Assembly (NCBI GenBank): GCA_024225635.1
Contig: JAAEMK010000557.1
Span: forward strand, 62,001-126,000
Source: Desulfobacteraceae bacterium
GTDB taxonomy: Bacteria; Desulfobacterota; Desulfobacteria; Desulfobacterales; Desulfobacteraceae
Direction of reading: 5' to 3'
Length of the DNA: 64,000 nucleotides
In this document: piece by piece, positions 35,996 through 45,230 of the stretch
How positions within the stretch are numbered: position 1 is the stretch's first letter
How the letters are laid out: each line of letters opens with the position of its first letter
Notes under the pieces: model-generated
The model's input: the letters and a program-made list of their open reading frames with translations, nothing else
Database searches by the model: none
Told to the model about the DNA's origin: nothing
Made by a program: the position numbers and the translations under genes

Positions 35996-37047
35996 TGAGT
36001 GACGGAATTCTTTCGTTTTCTTCAAAAGACGAAAAAAACAGCGAGGAGCTGATATCTTCCCGGGAGCAACCCTTGGATACGGAGTCCGAGGTCGTATCCC
36101 TCAGGCCGGAGAGCTTTGATGACTATGTGGGCCAGGCCGATACGGTGGAGACTCTCAAGATTGCCATCCAGGCGGCAAAGATGCGGGGGGAATCCCTGGA
36201 TCATGTGCTGCTCCACGGTCCTCCCGGCCTTGGAAAGACCACCATTTCCCACATCATCGCCAATGAAATGGGAGGGGGGCTTACCATCACCTCCGGACCC
36301 GCCCTGGAAAAGGGGGGGGATCTCATCGGCATGCTCACCAACCTGGGCACCGGGGATATTCTTTTCATCGACGAGATCCACAGGCTTCCTAAAACCGTGG
36401 AGGAGTTCCTCTATCCGGCCATGGAGGATTTTGCCGTGGATTTTGTCTTTGACACGGGGCTCAATGCCAGGAGCCACCGTTACCAGCTGAAGCGGTTTGT
36501 CCTTGTGGGGGCGACCACCCGGGTGGGACTGCTCTCTTCTCCGTTGCGGGACCGGTTCGGCATTTTCAGGAGCCTGGATTTTTACACGGATGAAGAGCTT
36601 GTCACCATTGTCAAGCGGTCGGGCGCCCTTTTAGGGATTGCCATGGACGATGACGCCGCCCTTGAGCTGGCAAAACGGTCCAGGGGCACACCCAGGATTG
36701 CCAACCGGCTCTTGAAACGTGTCCGTGACTACTCCATGGTTCGTTCCGGGGGAGAGGTCACCCGGAACAGTGTGGAGGCGGCCCTGAACCTTGAGGGGAT
36801 CGATTCCAAGGGCCTCACCGTGTTGGACCGGAATTACCTGAAGACAATTATCGAATTTTACAAGGGCGGCCCCGTTGGCATCGAGGCGGTGTCGGCAACC
36901 CTCCAGGAAGAAACCGATACCCTGGTGGATGTGGTGGAACCATATTTGCTGAAGATCGGCATGGTGATGCGCACCTCGGCCGGTCGCAAGGCTTCGGCTG
37001 AAGCCTACGAACATCTTGGCATTAACTATCAGATGGAGTTGTTTTAA
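35995..37047 (+). CDS. ruvB: RuvB, Holliday junction branch migration ATPase
   Basis: 350-residue AAA+ motor. [12 protein letters not shown], Walker [11 protein letters not shown], Walker [11 protein letters not shown], sensor [19 protein letters not shown] and the winged-helix C-terminus with [18 protein letters not shown]. Its ATG overlaps the ruvA stop (TGATG). Confidence 0.97.
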   Translation: MSDGILSFSSKDEKNSEELISSREQPLDTESEVVSLRPESFDDYVGQADTVETLKIAIQAAKMRGESLDHVLLHGPPGLGKTTISHIIANEMGGGLTITSGPALEKGGDLIGMLTNLGTGDILFIDEIHRLPKTVEEFLYPAMEDFAVDFVFDTGLNARSHRYQLKRFVLVGATTRVGLLSSPLRDRFGIFRSLDFYTDEELVTIVKRSGALLGIAMDDDAALELAKRSRGTPRIANRLLKRVRDYSMVRSGGEVTRNSVEAALNLEGIDSKGLTVLDRNYLKTIIEFYKGGPVGIEAVSATLQEETDTLVDVVEPYLLKIGMVMRTSAGRKASAEAYEHLGINYQMELF

Positions 37048-37050
37048 GAA

Positions 37051-38394
37051 TTGAAGGCGTGTTTTGGAAGGGCGGCAGGGATCTGCCTTGTTCTGGTAGG
37101 AGTGTTGCTTGGGGGTAACAATACTGCAAATACGGCGTTTGCAGCGGTGGATAAGCCTGGTGATGCGGCCCAGCGGCCCGAGGCCCTGGTTCTTTTACCC
37201 ATGAATATCAATGCCGTTCTGGTGGAAAAGAGTTCCCAGCAGGTGTTTCTTTATTCGTCAAACAGTGGGGGGGTATATGAACGCTTCAGGATTCCGTGTT
37301 CCACCGGCGCTGCTGCGGGAAATAAATTCAAGTCCGGGGATAAAAAAACACCGGAAGGGGTCTATTTCCTGACCGATGAGTATGAGGACCGCTATCTGTC
37401 CCCGGTTTACGGTAAAAAGGCGTTTCCCACGGATTACCCCAATTTTCTTGATCGCCAGGAGGGAAAGGGCGGATACGCCATCTGGCTCCACGGAACCAAC
37501 AAGCAATTGAAACCCATGGATTCCAACGGTTGCGTCGCCATGAAGGATAAGGACATCCTTCGGCTTGCCGAGTATATTTCCCCTGGGACGACGCCGGTGG
37601 TCATGGTGGACAGCATCTCCTTTGCCGCGCCTGAAAATATCGACCGGGAGCGCCGGGCCCTGCTTTCATTCGCCTCAACCTGGGGGCGGGCCATTGGAAA
37701 CGGGACATACCAGGAGTATCTTTCCCTGTACGATCCCGCTTATCTTCCGAATATCCAATGGTGGAATCAGTGGTGGAAGCTGAGAAGCCAAGCTGCCGGG
37801 GAAGGCCTTAAATTTCGGATCTCAATGGATTCCCCCGGGATTTACCGGGAAAAGAACGTTTTTGTCCTGTTTTTCGACATGGGGATCGAGCTTGGAGAAA
37901 AGCGGGTGCCCCTTGGAAAACGAAAGCTCTTTGTTAAAAAAAACGATGATTCCTACCGGATCACAGGGGATCTGTTTCAGACCTTTCCCAAGGGAAAATC
38001 AGCCGATATCGATCTGATAGCCTCGGTCGCCAAGGGGCTCTACCGGGATGTGGGCCTTGGGCACTCCCTGCGGAAGTCCGTGGATGCCTGGCTTGCCGCC
38101 TGGTCCTCAAAGGATATGAATACCTATGCCGGGTTCTATTCAAACCGGTTCTTTTCGGACGGGATGAATAAAACCAGGTGGGTTGCAAGAAAACGCAGGC
38201 TTGCCGGAAAATACGATACCATCAAGGTGGCTGGAAGCAACTTCAGGATAGACAAGGGGGAAAACCGGAGTGTTGTCTCGTTTCTCCAGGATTACCGGTC
38301 GGACCATTTCAAGGAGAAGGGCGTGAAAACGTTAGTGCTGATTCAAGAGGAGGGGGTATGGAAGATATATCGAGAGAGCTGGAAAAAGAACTAA
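37051..38394 (+). CDS. YkuD-domain protein with NTF2-like repeats (Csd6/Pgp2-like)
   Basis: 447 residues with a secretion signal (MKACFGRAAGICLVLVGVLLGG). The YkuD catalytic domain (about 50-190) has His147 in WLHGTN and Cys161 in SNGCVAM. Two NTF2/SnoaL-like domains follow (about 205-315 and 325-447, FASTWGRAIGNGTYQEYLSLYD and WLAAWSSKDMNTYAGFYS). Helicobacter Csd6 and Campylobacter Pgp2 share the YkuD+NTF2 layout and trim peptidoglycan tetrapeptides to tripeptides, giving helical shape. Start TTG. The M99 and bactofilin genes downstream support that role; L,D-transpeptidase activity is the alternative. Confidence 0.8.
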   Translation: MKACFGRAAGICLVLVGVLLGGNNTANTAFAAVDKPGDAAQRPEALVLLPMNINAVLVEKSSQQVFLYSSNSGGVYERFRIPCSTGAAAGNKFKSGDKKTPEGVYFLTDEYEDRYLSPVYGKKAFPTDYPNFLDRQEGKGGYAIWLHGTNKQLKPMDSNGCVAMKDKDILRLAEYISPGTTPVVMVDSISFAAPENIDRERRALLSFASTWGRAIGNGTYQEYLSLYDPAYLPNIQWWNQWWKLRSQAAGEGLKFRISMDSPGIYREKNVFVLFFDMGIELGEKRVPLGKRKLFVKKNDDSYRITGDLFQTFPKGKSADIDLIASVAKGLYRDVGLGHSLRKSVDAWLAAWSSKDMNTYAGFYSNRFFSDGMNKTRWVARKRRLAGKYDTIKVAGSNFRIDKGENRSVVSFLQDYRSDHFKEKGVKTLVLIQEEGVWKIYRESWKKN

Positions 38395-39308
38395 AGGCTC
38401 ACTCTCGGCCGGTGCCGGCCAAAAGAAAAATCAAGACGGAACTCTACTTTATCAATGAAATAGGGGAGATAGCTTCGGCTGCCTGGATCAAGCCCCTTGT
38501 AGGGCTCCTGGCATTACTGACGTTTCTTTCAACAGCAACGGCAGGTGTGTTTGTATATTTTTACACCAATTCCGGGGCTGAACAGTCTGAGCTGGCCTGT
38601 AGCCTTGCCGCCAGGGAGAAGCGGGTTCAGCAGCTTGTCAGTGAGAAGGAGCTTCTCATGGCCCGCCTGGTGTTATCCGGCAAGGATTCAGCTCTTGCCG
38701 TCGCCCTGTCTCCGGGGGAGAAACCTGCCGGAAATGGCGGGAAATCCGGGGTAAAAAAGAGTGCCGCCGCACCCAGGGTTGCTCCCGGCCCGAAGGTCGC
38801 AAAGGTCAAGCCTGAAACGGCAAAGAAGCAGAAGAAGACCCATCCCAAGCCCAAGCCCAAGCCCCAGGCCCAGGCCAAGGCCAAGGTGGAGAAAAAGAAG
38901 GCTGAGTCCGTTGCCAAGGTCGTGAAATCCCTGCCGAAGAAGGTTGGCGTAGAGGGACTCAAGGTGATCCGGGACGGTAACAACGGTGATCTGCTTGTGC
39001 GCTTTGATATCAGGAATATATCTGTTGGTTCAAACAATATATCAGGTTATATCTATGTTATTCTCAAGCCCGCCACCGGGGGTGGGAATGACTGGCTGGT
39101 GGTTCCCTCGGTTGCCATGAACAAGGGGAAACCCGCTGTTTACAGGAAGGGGCAATATTTTTCCATCGCCCATTTCAAACCCGTTAATTTCAGGGTGAAA
39201 ACGCAGCTTGCGCCCGACTCCTTTAAGACTGCCACTGTTTTTATCTATAACGAAGAAGGTGGCTTGATGTTCCAGCGGGATATGGCTCTCGCACAATCAA
39301 AGGGATAA
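38358..39308 (+). CDS. Bitopic membrane protein of unknown function in the cell-shape gene set
   Basis: 316 residues, not recognised. A basic cytoplasmic start (to about 45), one membrane helix (about 46-72, PLVGLLALLTFLSTATAGVF), a short coiled coil, a Lys/Pro/Ala-rich linker (THPKPKPKPQAQAKAKVEKK) and a C-terminal beta-rich domain (LLVRFDIRNISVG, GYIYVILKP, FRVKTQLAPDSF). The ATG at 38358, after AAGAGGAGGGGG, lies inside the end of the previous gene (37-bp overlap). Its stop overlaps the M99 gene start. Likely an inner-membrane partner reaching the periplasm. Confidence 0.72.
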   Translation: MEDISRELEKELKAHSRPVPAKRKIKTELYFINEIGEIASAAWIKPLVGLLALLTFLSTATAGVFVYFYTNSGAEQSELACSLAAREKRVQQLVSEKELLMARLVLSGKDSALAVALSPGEKPAGNGGKSGVKKSAAAPRVAPGPKVAKVKPETAKKQKKTHPKPKPKPQAQAKAKVEKKKAESVAKVVKSLPKKVGVEGLKVIRDGNNGDLLVRFDIRNISVGSNNISGYIYVILKPATGGGNDWLVVPSVAMNKGKPAVYRKGQYFSIAHFKPVNFRVKTQLAPDSFKTATVFIYNEEGGLMFQRDMALAQSKG

Positions 39309-40819
39309 TGATGAACCTCTGTTTTAAATATTGCCTGCTCATGGCGGCCGCTGTTCTGGGGTGTTGTTCTTTCTTCGGGCAGGCGGATGCCCAAACCACC
39401 CACACCGTGTTTTACGAAGGCAGCGACAACGAGCTTCACGTTTACAGGGTCTACGGAGCAAAACCCGGAAAGACCCTGCTGCTCATCGGCGGAATCCAGG
39501 GGGATGAGCCCGGGGGATTTCTTGCCGCCGATCTCTATGCTGATTTTTCCCTTGAGACCGGAAACCTCATTGTCGTGCCCCGGGCCAACTTCCCTTCCAT
39601 TCTCCAGCAGAAGCGGAAGGTGAACGAGGATATGAATCGTAAGTTCGCAGATGATCATGTTCCCAACTATGAGGCAAAGGTCGTCAAGGTGCTCAAGCAG
39701 CTGATCCATGAGAGCGATTGCCTGTTGAACCTCCACGAGGGATCCGGGGTCTACAGTGAGAAATGGGAAGGCCCCATGAGAAATCCTTCCCGGTTCGGCC
39801 AGTCCATCATTGCCGACGCCAGGGTGCTTGAGACTTCAAAAACCGGAGAAAAGATCGATCTTGAGGCCATGGCCAAGGCGGTGGTCGGCAAGGTGAATTC
39901 CCATATCGGGAATCCGAAGCATTTTTTTCACTTCAACAACCACATGACACAGGAAAAGGATACCATTCACCAGGAACAGCGGAAATCCGCCACCTATTAT
40001 GCGCTCTATAAGGCAAAAATTCCCGCCTTTGGTGTCGAGAGCGCCAAGGCGCTTCCCCTGGAGCAGAAGGTGCGCCAGCACATCTATGCCATCAACGGGT
40101 TCATGGAGCTGCTCGACATCGTGCCTGAGACCCCCGGGGTGGATCTGAAAAAACCGGAACTCAAATATATGATTATCTCGGTGAACGACTCCGTTCCCGT
40201 GGTTGTGATGAAGGGCCAGCACCTCCAGGTGCAGCCCAATGACATTGTGGAGGTCCTGGATATTGAGGTCAACTACGAACGGGGGTTGAGTGTTGATATC
40301 GTCGGGCTTGGCAGCAGGCTCAACGACATGGGAAGAAAGGTCAGGATTGAACGGGAGACGCGGATCGTCGGAAAAAAGGATTTCTATCCATGCGGAAGCG
40401 TGTATCTTGATTTCAAGCCTGATACGGCCGTCCCGGGGAGCCGGCCCATTGTGTCGGAGCCCGTTGAAAAGGACGCCCCCATGATTTACAGGATCAGGAT
40501 TAACAACAGGCGCCTGGAGGTGGGGAATAACGAACATGTGGAACTGGTCGTCGGGGATACCTTTGAGATCGAGGATATTGTAACCCCGGGAGAGGACCCG
40601 TCGGATTTCACAGTCAACTTCAAGGGGTTTGTGGGCAATCCAAGTGTCAACACCGGCGAGGACCGGGGCTATGTCGTGGATACAGGTAAAGATGTTTTGA
40701 TGAAACGCTACTCCATGCATCAAAAGGGCAGGCGCTACTATGTGGTGACCACCCGGGGAGATACCGAGGTTGGCAGGCTGTACATCGATTTAAAACCTTC
40801 TACAGGTCGGGAGAAATAA
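39308..40819 (+). CDS. M99-family peptidoglycan carboxypeptidase (Csd4/Pgp1-like)
   Basis: 503 residues, secreted (signal ending near QADAQ). The zinc site matches Csd4: Gln64 and Glu67 in LIGGIQGDEPGG and His143 in NLHEGSG, with Gln replacing the His usual in M14 peptidases. VVPRANFPSILQQKRKVNEDMNRKF is another family stretch. Csd4/Pgp1 removes the terminal D-amino acid from tripeptides in peptidoglycan. The C-terminal 200 residues form beta-rich, probably wall-binding domains. A second ATG at 39311 is equally possible. Lies between the membrane protein and bactofilin genes. Confidence 0.85.
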   Translation: MMNLCFKYCLLMAAAVLGCCSFFGQADAQTTHTVFYEGSDNELHVYRVYGAKPGKTLLLIGGIQGDEPGGFLAADLYADFSLETGNLIVVPRANFPSILQQKRKVNEDMNRKFADDHVPNYEAKVVKVLKQLIHESDCLLNLHEGSGVYSEKWEGPMRNPSRFGQSIIADARVLETSKTGEKIDLEAMAKAVVGKVNSHIGNPKHFFHFNNHMTQEKDTIHQEQRKSATYYALYKAKIPAFGVESAKALPLEQKVRQHIYAINGFMELLDIVPETPGVDLKKPELKYMIISVNDSVPVVVMKGQHLQVQPNDIVEVLDIEVNYERGLSVDIVGLGSRLNDMGRKVRIERETRIVGKKDFYPCGSVYLDFKPDTAVPGSRPIVSEPVEKDAPMIYRIRINNRRLEVGNNEHVELVVGDTFEIEDIVTPGEDPSDFTVNFKGFVGNPSVNTGEDRGYVVDTGKDVLMKRYSMHQKGRRYYVVTTRGDTEVGRLYIDLKPSTGREK

Positions 40820-40820
40820 C

Positions 40821-41228
40821 GTGGGAAAAAAGGAGCGAATGAACCTGTCGATCATTGACAGGGAACTGAAGATCGACGGCTCGATCGTGAGCCGCGGAAA
40901 GCTGATCATCAAGGGAAGCCTCAGGGGAGCCATCGAGGGAGAAACGGTCATCATTGCTGAAGACGGCGACGTCCACTCGGATGCCAGGGTGACGAGCATG
41001 ACCATAGGCGGCAGCTTTGAAGGGGATATCTATGCCTCCAAGGAGTTGATCATCCTTTCAACGGGAAGCTGTGCCGGCAAGGTGGAGTGCAAGGATCTCA
41101 TTGTGGAAAACGGCGGCATCCTGAATGCCGAGGTCACCTGCAAGACCTCCCGGAAAATGGCCATGGAAGCCGCTAAAAACGGGAAATCCGACGGCCGGGC
41201 AGGGGTTGGCAAGAAGATTGAGCTTTAA
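40821..41228 (+). CDS. Bactofilin (CcmA-like)
   Basis: 135-residue bactofilin, a cytoskeletal beta-helix filament former. Core repeats: STIIDRELKIDGSIVSRGKLIIKG-like strands, EGDIYASKELIILSTGSCAGKVECKDLIVENGGILNAEV. Start GTG at 40821 with GGGAGA 6 nt upstream. In Helicobacter, CcmA localises the peptidoglycan hydrolases that bend the cell; here it follows YkuD and M99 genes directly. Confidence 0.9.
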   Translation: MGKKERMNLSIIDRELKIDGSIVSRGKLIIKGSLRGAIEGETVIIAEDGDVHSDARVTSMTIGGSFEGDIYASKELIILSTGSCAGKVECKDLIVENGGILNAEVTCKTSRKMAMEAAKNGKSDGRAGVGKKIEL

Positions 41229-41236
41229 AATAGCAC

Positions 41237-41265
41237 TTGACATTTTTATGATAATGGAGTAGTTG
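41237..41265 (+). promoter_or_regulatory. Candidate promoter of rplM-rpsI
   Basis: Perfect TTGACA (41237-41242), 17-bp spacer, TAGTTG (41260-41265), about 35 nt before the rplM start. The -10 is weak. Confidence 0.4.
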
Positions 41266-41300
41266 TTTCAAATTATTTTACGAACAGGAGCGTGAGAAAA

Positions 41301-41735
41301 TTGAAAAAATATACATATAGCGCGAAAAGAGCTGACAACAAAGAAAATTGGTGCGTGGTCGATGCCAAAGACAAGGTCCTTGGCAGGCTTGCTTCGGAAG
41401 TAGCTGCACGGATCAGAGGTAAGCACAATCCTCTGTTTACCCCCCACGCAGACACTGGGGATTGGGTTATCGTGGTCAATGCAGACAAGGTAAAGCTTAC
41501 CGGTAACAAGTGGGACCAGAAGACTTACTACCGCCACTCCGGATACACCGGAAGCCTGAAGGCCACCACGGCAAAAGAGATGTTGGAGAAGAAACCCGAA
41601 GAGCTGGTTCGCAAGGCTGTACGGGGAATGCTTCCCAAGAACAGGCTCGGTCGAAAGCTTAACAACAAATTGTACGTCTATGCTGGTGCCGAGCATCCCC
41701 ATGCCGCTCAGCAGCCTGAGACGTTTGAAATCTAA
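41301..41735 (+). CDS. rplM: 50S ribosomal protein L13
   Basis: 144 residues. [26 protein letters not shown], a canonical L13 core, [11 protein letters not shown] and [14 protein letters not shown] are present. TTG at 41301 lies 10 nt after AGGAG and is preferred over a GTG three codons upstream that abuts the site. Unusually, the gap to rpsI (166 bp) is filled with GGGGACAG-type repeats. Confidence 0.97.
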   Translation: MKKYTYSAKRADNKENWCVVDAKDKVLGRLASEVAARIRGKHNPLFTPHADTGDWVIVVNADKVKLTGNKWDQKTYYRHSGYTGSLKATTAKEMLEKKPEELVRKAVRGMLPKNRLGRKLNNKLYVYAGAEHPHAAQQPETFEI

Positions 41736-41737
41736 AA

Positions 41738-41880
41738 GCGGGCGGATTTGAAATCTGTCCCCGTCCTTCGACAATTGACAGATTTGAAATTTCTCCCCGA
41801 TAATTAATTTAGAAGGGGGCAGATTTGAAATCATTTTTAAAGGGGGCAGATTTAAAATCTGTCCCCGATAATTGTGTCCC
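41738..41880. repeat. GGGGACAGATTT-type repeat cluster between rplM and rpsI
   Basis: Four copies or half-copies: GGGCGGATTTGAAATCTGTCCCC region (41740-41762), GACAGATTTGAAATTTCTCCCC (41776-41797), GGGGGCAGATTTGAAATC (41815-41832) and a 12-bp stem (one G-U) at 41842-41866. All are in the transcribed gap of the ribosomal operon. Confidence 0.85.
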
Positions 41881-41901
41881 CCGGTAATTAGGAAATATTC
41901 T

Positions 41902-42297
41902 ATGGAAAACGAAAATATCTATTACGCTACTGGTAAGAGAAAATGTTCTGTGGCAAAAACATGGATCAAGCCCGGAACCGGTAAAATCACGGTCAACAAA
42001 AGGGCTCTCGATGAGTACTTTGTCCTGGGTGAAGCCCGGGAAGCCCTTGAACTCCCCCTGGAGCTCACGGACAAGAAGGACGCCTTTGATATCGACGTGA
42101 CCGTCCTTGGCGGCGGTATGATGGGACAGGCCGGAGCCGTCAGGCACGGCATCACCAAGGCCCTTGTCCTTGCCGATCCCGAGTTGAGGGGCGTGCTTAA
42201 GAAAGCCGGCTGCCTTACCAGGGACGCCAGGGTCAAAGAGCGTAAAAAATACGGTCAGAAGGGTGCTCGAGCCCGTTTTCAGTTTTCAAAGAGATAA
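41902..42297 (+). CDS. rpsI: 30S ribosomal protein S9
   Basis: 131 residues, S9 family: [46 protein letters not shown] and the C-terminal [20 protein letters not shown] type tail (here [21 protein letters not shown]), which reaches the P-site tRNA. The ATG at 41902 has TAGGAAA upstream, just outside the repeat cluster. Confidence 0.97.
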   Translation: MENENIYYATGKRKCSVAKTWIKPGTGKITVNKRALDEYFVLGEAREALELPLELTDKKDAFDIDVTVLGGGMMGQAGAVRHGITKALVLADPELRGVLKKAGCLTRDARVKERKKYGQKGARARFQFSKR

Positions 42298-42320
42298 AAA
42301 TCTCTTGTTATCTGTTTTGG

Positions 42321-42359
42321 AAAAAGGGACAGGCATCTTTTTGTCTGGTCCCTTTTTTT
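42321..42359 (+). terminator. Intrinsic terminator after rpsI
   Basis: AAAAAGGGAC (42321-42330) pairs with GTCCCTTTTT (42348-42357) and runs into a T7 tract. The T-tract ends 5 nt before the sbcB ATG. Confidence 0.85.
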
Positions 42360-42364
42360 AATTT

Positions 42365-43780
42365 ATGAAAACATTCCTCTTCTACGACATTGAGACAAGC
42401 GGTCTCAGCTCTGCCTTTGATCAGGTTCTCACCTTTGCCGCCATCCGGACGGACAAGGCGCTGAATGAGATTGACCGCTATTCCGTCACTGTTTCCCTTC
42501 GTCCGGATATCGTCCCCTCACCCGGAGCCTTCATCACCCACAGGCTCACCATGGATGAGCTGGAATCGGGCCTCTGCGAATACGAGGCGATGACTGTCAT
42601 TCACGGGATTGTCAACACGCCCGGAACCATCAGTATCGGCTATAATACCCTCGGGTTTGACGACGAATTTTTGCGATTCGCCTTTTATAGAAACCTGCTG
42701 GATCCTTACTCCCACCAGTATGCCAACGGGTGCAGCCGCATGGATCTGCTTCCCATCGCGACCCTTTACCGGATTTTCAAGCCGGACCTGGTGCGATGGC
42801 CGGAGCGGGACGGCAAGCCTTCCATGAAGCTCGAGTTGATAAGCCAGGAAAACAGCCTGGTTCAATCGGGCAGGGCCCACGATGCCATGACCGATGTGGA
42901 GGCTACCCTTGAACTTGCCAGGCGTCTTGCCGTGGAAGCGAGCATGTGGAACTACAGTCTCGACTTTTTTGACAAGAGAAAGGATCAGGCAAGGGTCGAG
43001 GCGATCGATGACCGTTTTCAATCGGTGTTTGGCAGGCACCGGGTCTGTATCATGGTTTCTGTTTCGTTTGGCGCCGATCTCATGTTCATGGCGCCGGTGG
43101 TAAGTCTTGGTCATTCAGCAGCCTACTCCAACCAGAGTCTCTGGCTCAGGCTCGATAATGCCGAGGTTCTTCCCTTTGAACCTGATTCCGGAAACGGGCC
43201 TTTTGTCATCCGAAAGCGCTATGGTGAAGCAAAAATAGTGCTTCCGCCCCTGGATCGGTTCTGGGGACGTCTGACCCTGGAACAGCGAAACCGGTGTGAG
43301 GGCAATCTGGCCCTTATCCAGGGCGATCCGGACGCATTTCAAAAACTGGTGCTCCATCACCGGGATTTTAAATATCCGTTTGTACCTGATCTTGATCTGG
43401 ACGCATCCCTTTATCAGGCCGGCTTTTTCTCAAAGCGGGATAAGGCGGACATGGGTGTTTTTCATCAGGCGTCCAATGACGGGAAGATGGGGGTGTGCAG
43501 CCGGATGTCATCGGCCAGGGTGCAGGCGCTTGCCCAACGTGTCGTGGTCAGGAATTTCCCGGACCAGGCGACGCCCCAGGCCCTTGCGGAGCATGGCGAG
43601 TACCTGGACAGGCTCCGCTCCTCAGCTTCTGCCGATCCTGTGCACGGGTATCGCAACGATGTGAAACTGGCCTGTGATTCCGCCCGGGAAGAGATCGACG
43701 CCATCAAGGCAAAGGGAGGGCTTGATGGCGAGCAGGAAGCGATTCTGGAGTGGCTGGCCGCCTATCTCACAACCCTGTGA
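42365..43780 (+). CDS. sbcB: Exodeoxyribonuclease I (SbcB family)
   Basis: 471-residue 3'-5' exonuclease on single-stranded DNA. The DEDD site is clear: FYDIETSG (Asp8/Glu10), GYNTLGFDDEFLR, and AHDAMTDVEATLELARRL. FITHRLTMDEL and the C-terminal SH3/helical regions fit ExoI. The DIET motif at residue 8 fixes the start at 42365. No Shine-Dalgarno is seen: the 20 bases upstream are the T-tract of the rpsI terminator. Translation may depend on read-through or be leaderless. Confidence 0.9.
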   Translation: MKTFLFYDIETSGLSSAFDQVLTFAAIRTDKALNEIDRYSVTVSLRPDIVPSPGAFITHRLTMDELESGLCEYEAMTVIHGIVNTPGTISIGYNTLGFDDEFLRFAFYRNLLDPYSHQYANGCSRMDLLPIATLYRIFKPDLVRWPERDGKPSMKLELISQENSLVQSGRAHDAMTDVEATLELARRLAVEASMWNYSLDFFDKRKDQARVEAIDDRFQSVFGRHRVCIMVSVSFGADLMFMAPVVSLGHSAAYSNQSLWLRLDNAEVLPFEPDSGNGPFVIRKRYGEAKIVLPPLDRFWGRLTLEQRNRCEGNLALIQGDPDAFQKLVLHHRDFKYPFVPDLDLDASLYQAGFFSKRDKADMGVFHQASNDGKMGVCSRMSSARVQALAQRVVVRNFPDQATPQALAEHGEYLDRLRSSASADPVHGYRNDVKLACDSAREEIDAIKAKGGLDGEQEAILEWLAAYLTTL

Positions 43781-43859
43781 TTAAAAAATCGCAGGGCTTC
43801 CCCCAGCGCCGATGCTTGGATTTTGCCGGTCTTTGTTCAGGCTCCGGATGAGCCTTTGT

Positions 43860-44612
43860 TTACATTCCGCTGAGCCGTTTCAGGTCTTTCATTTGGGCCT
43901 TGTGAATAAACCTGTTGAGTTCTTCCTCTATTACAGGCTTGAGTCCCACAAATTTCGTGCCCGCAAGGATTCTTGTCTCGCTGTAGCTGGTGTTGACCCG
44001 TGCGATCTGGATTATGGAGGGTATGGTGATGTTCTTCTTGGGATCCTCCTCATTGATGAAGACGATGCCTATCTTTGCATGTTCTCCCCGTTCTATGCGG
44101 GTCAGGGGGTTACGCTTGCCCTTGCCGATGATTTTGGGGATGATAATGCCGATGCCGCTCAGGGAGATGTCCAGGATAAAAAACTCTTTTCCCGAGGCGT
44201 AGTTGATTCCCTTGTGGTTAAGCTTTGCCTTGATCTTGTATTTTTGGCCAAGGGGGAGCCGGTATCCCGCCCGGATGTTTGTATCGATGATGCCGGGTTC
44301 GTACTCAACGGTGATGGCGCCGACCGCATTGTTGCTTGACAGCCTGTAGCTGTTGTCGAATTTGACCGGCTTGCATTTGATTCCCACCCGTTGGTTGCCC
44401 TTTTCTCCCTTGACGAGGGTTGTCAGGTGAACCTCTTTTGGGACTGCGGACGGTTTGATCGGAATCAGGGACTGGGCGATAACGATCCGCTTCCGGGCAT
44501 GGTCGACATCGTATATGATGGACGGCATGGAAGAGGGGGACAGGGAACTCAGGTTGAAGACGATTTCCACTCCAACCGACGGGTTGAATATTTTTTCAAT
44601 GGTATAGGTCAT
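43860..44612 (-). CDS. PilZ-like domain protein, degenerate
   Basis: 250 residues, YcgR-like two-part layout: an N-terminal beta domain (about 1-115) and a C-terminal PilZ-like domain with ILDISLSGIGIIIP (the D-x-S-x-x-G part of the c-di-GMP site). The RxxxR arginine motif expected just before it is missing (YRLPLGQKYKIKAKL), so c-di-GMP binding is doubtful. Function unknown; may relate to motility or surface behaviour, with cheX and pilD genes nearby. Confidence 0.7.
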   Translation of the reverse strand: MTYTIEKIFNPSVGVEIVFNLSSLSPSSMPSIIYDVDHARKRIVIAQSLIPIKPSAVPKEVHLTTLVKGEKGNQRVGIKCKPVKFDNSYRLSSNNAVGAITVEYEPGIIDTNIRAGYRLPLGQKYKIKAKLNHKGINYASGKEFFILDISLSGIGIIIPKIIGKGKRNPLTRIERGEHAKIGIVFINEEDPKKNITIPSIIQIARVNTSYSETRILAGTKFVGLKPVIEEELNRFIHKAQMKDLKRLSGM

Positions 44613-44641
44613 GGTTACCGGGTAATCAGGGGTGGATGATC

Positions 44642-44678
44642 TTCAGGCAGCATGCGGCGGAACACATGGCTGCCTGAA
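44642..44678 (-). terminator. Hairpin after the HU gene
   Basis: A perfect 10-bp stem TTCAGGCAGC / GCTGCCTGAA, 27 bases past the HU stop on the minus strand, without a clear T-run. Probably a weak terminator or mRNA stabiliser. Confidence 0.5.
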
Positions 44679-44705
44679 TCTGGTTGTACGCAAATTGCAG
44701 GAAGC

Positions 44706-44975
44706 TTACTTCACAGCGTCTTTCAGGGCTTTGCCGGGGATAAACTTGGGCACGTTTCTCGCCGGGATATCAATCTCGTTGCCTGTCTGGGGGTTTCTTC
44801 CCTTTCTTGCTTTTCTTTCCGCGGTTTTGAATGTTCCAAAACCTACGAGGGTTACAGACTCTTTTTCGGCAAGAGCGTCGGTAACAGTTGAAAGAATGCA
44901 GTCAACGGCAGCCTGGGCGTCTTTTTTGCTGTTGAGAACTTCCGCTACTTTGTTAATCAAATCACCTTTGTTCAT
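44706..44975 (-). CDS. hup: HU-family DNA-binding protein
   Basis: 89 residues, a dimeric nucleoid protein that bends [28 protein letters not shown] start, [32 protein letters not shown] with the Pro-tipped DNA-binding arm, [12 protein letters not shown] end. AAGGAG precedes the ATG. Single gene. Confidence 0.97.
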   Translation of the reverse strand: MNKGDLINKVAEVLNSKKDAQAAVDCILSTVTDALAEKESVTLVGFGTFKTAERKARKGRNPQTGNEIDIPARNVPKFIPGKALKDAVK

Positions 44976-45012
44976 CGTTTATTACTCCTTTTTTCATTAG
45001 CAGGTTACCAAA

Positions 45013-45041
45013 ATTATATATAAATTGTTAAGCAAAGCAGC
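45013..45041 (-). promoter_or_regulatory. Candidate promoter of hup
   Basis: Minus strand: perfect -10 TATAAT (45013-45018), but only weak -35 choices at 16-18 bp (CTGCTT or GCTGCT). The -10 is about 38 nt before the ATG. Confidence 0.4.
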
Positions 45042-45230
45042 TTAATCAGTGTCAACTTTTCTCTAGTCTGGTTACTTGAGTTCTTGTTTACTATATAACT
45101 TGTAACGGGTTAAAAATACCAAATTGTGCTGAAATACAGTGTTGGAGCCGAATACCGGCTTTTTTGCGTTACGTTACGTGCTTGCAAAGATGGTGTCAAG
45201 TGTTTATTGGCATTTTTTGCAAATAATGGG

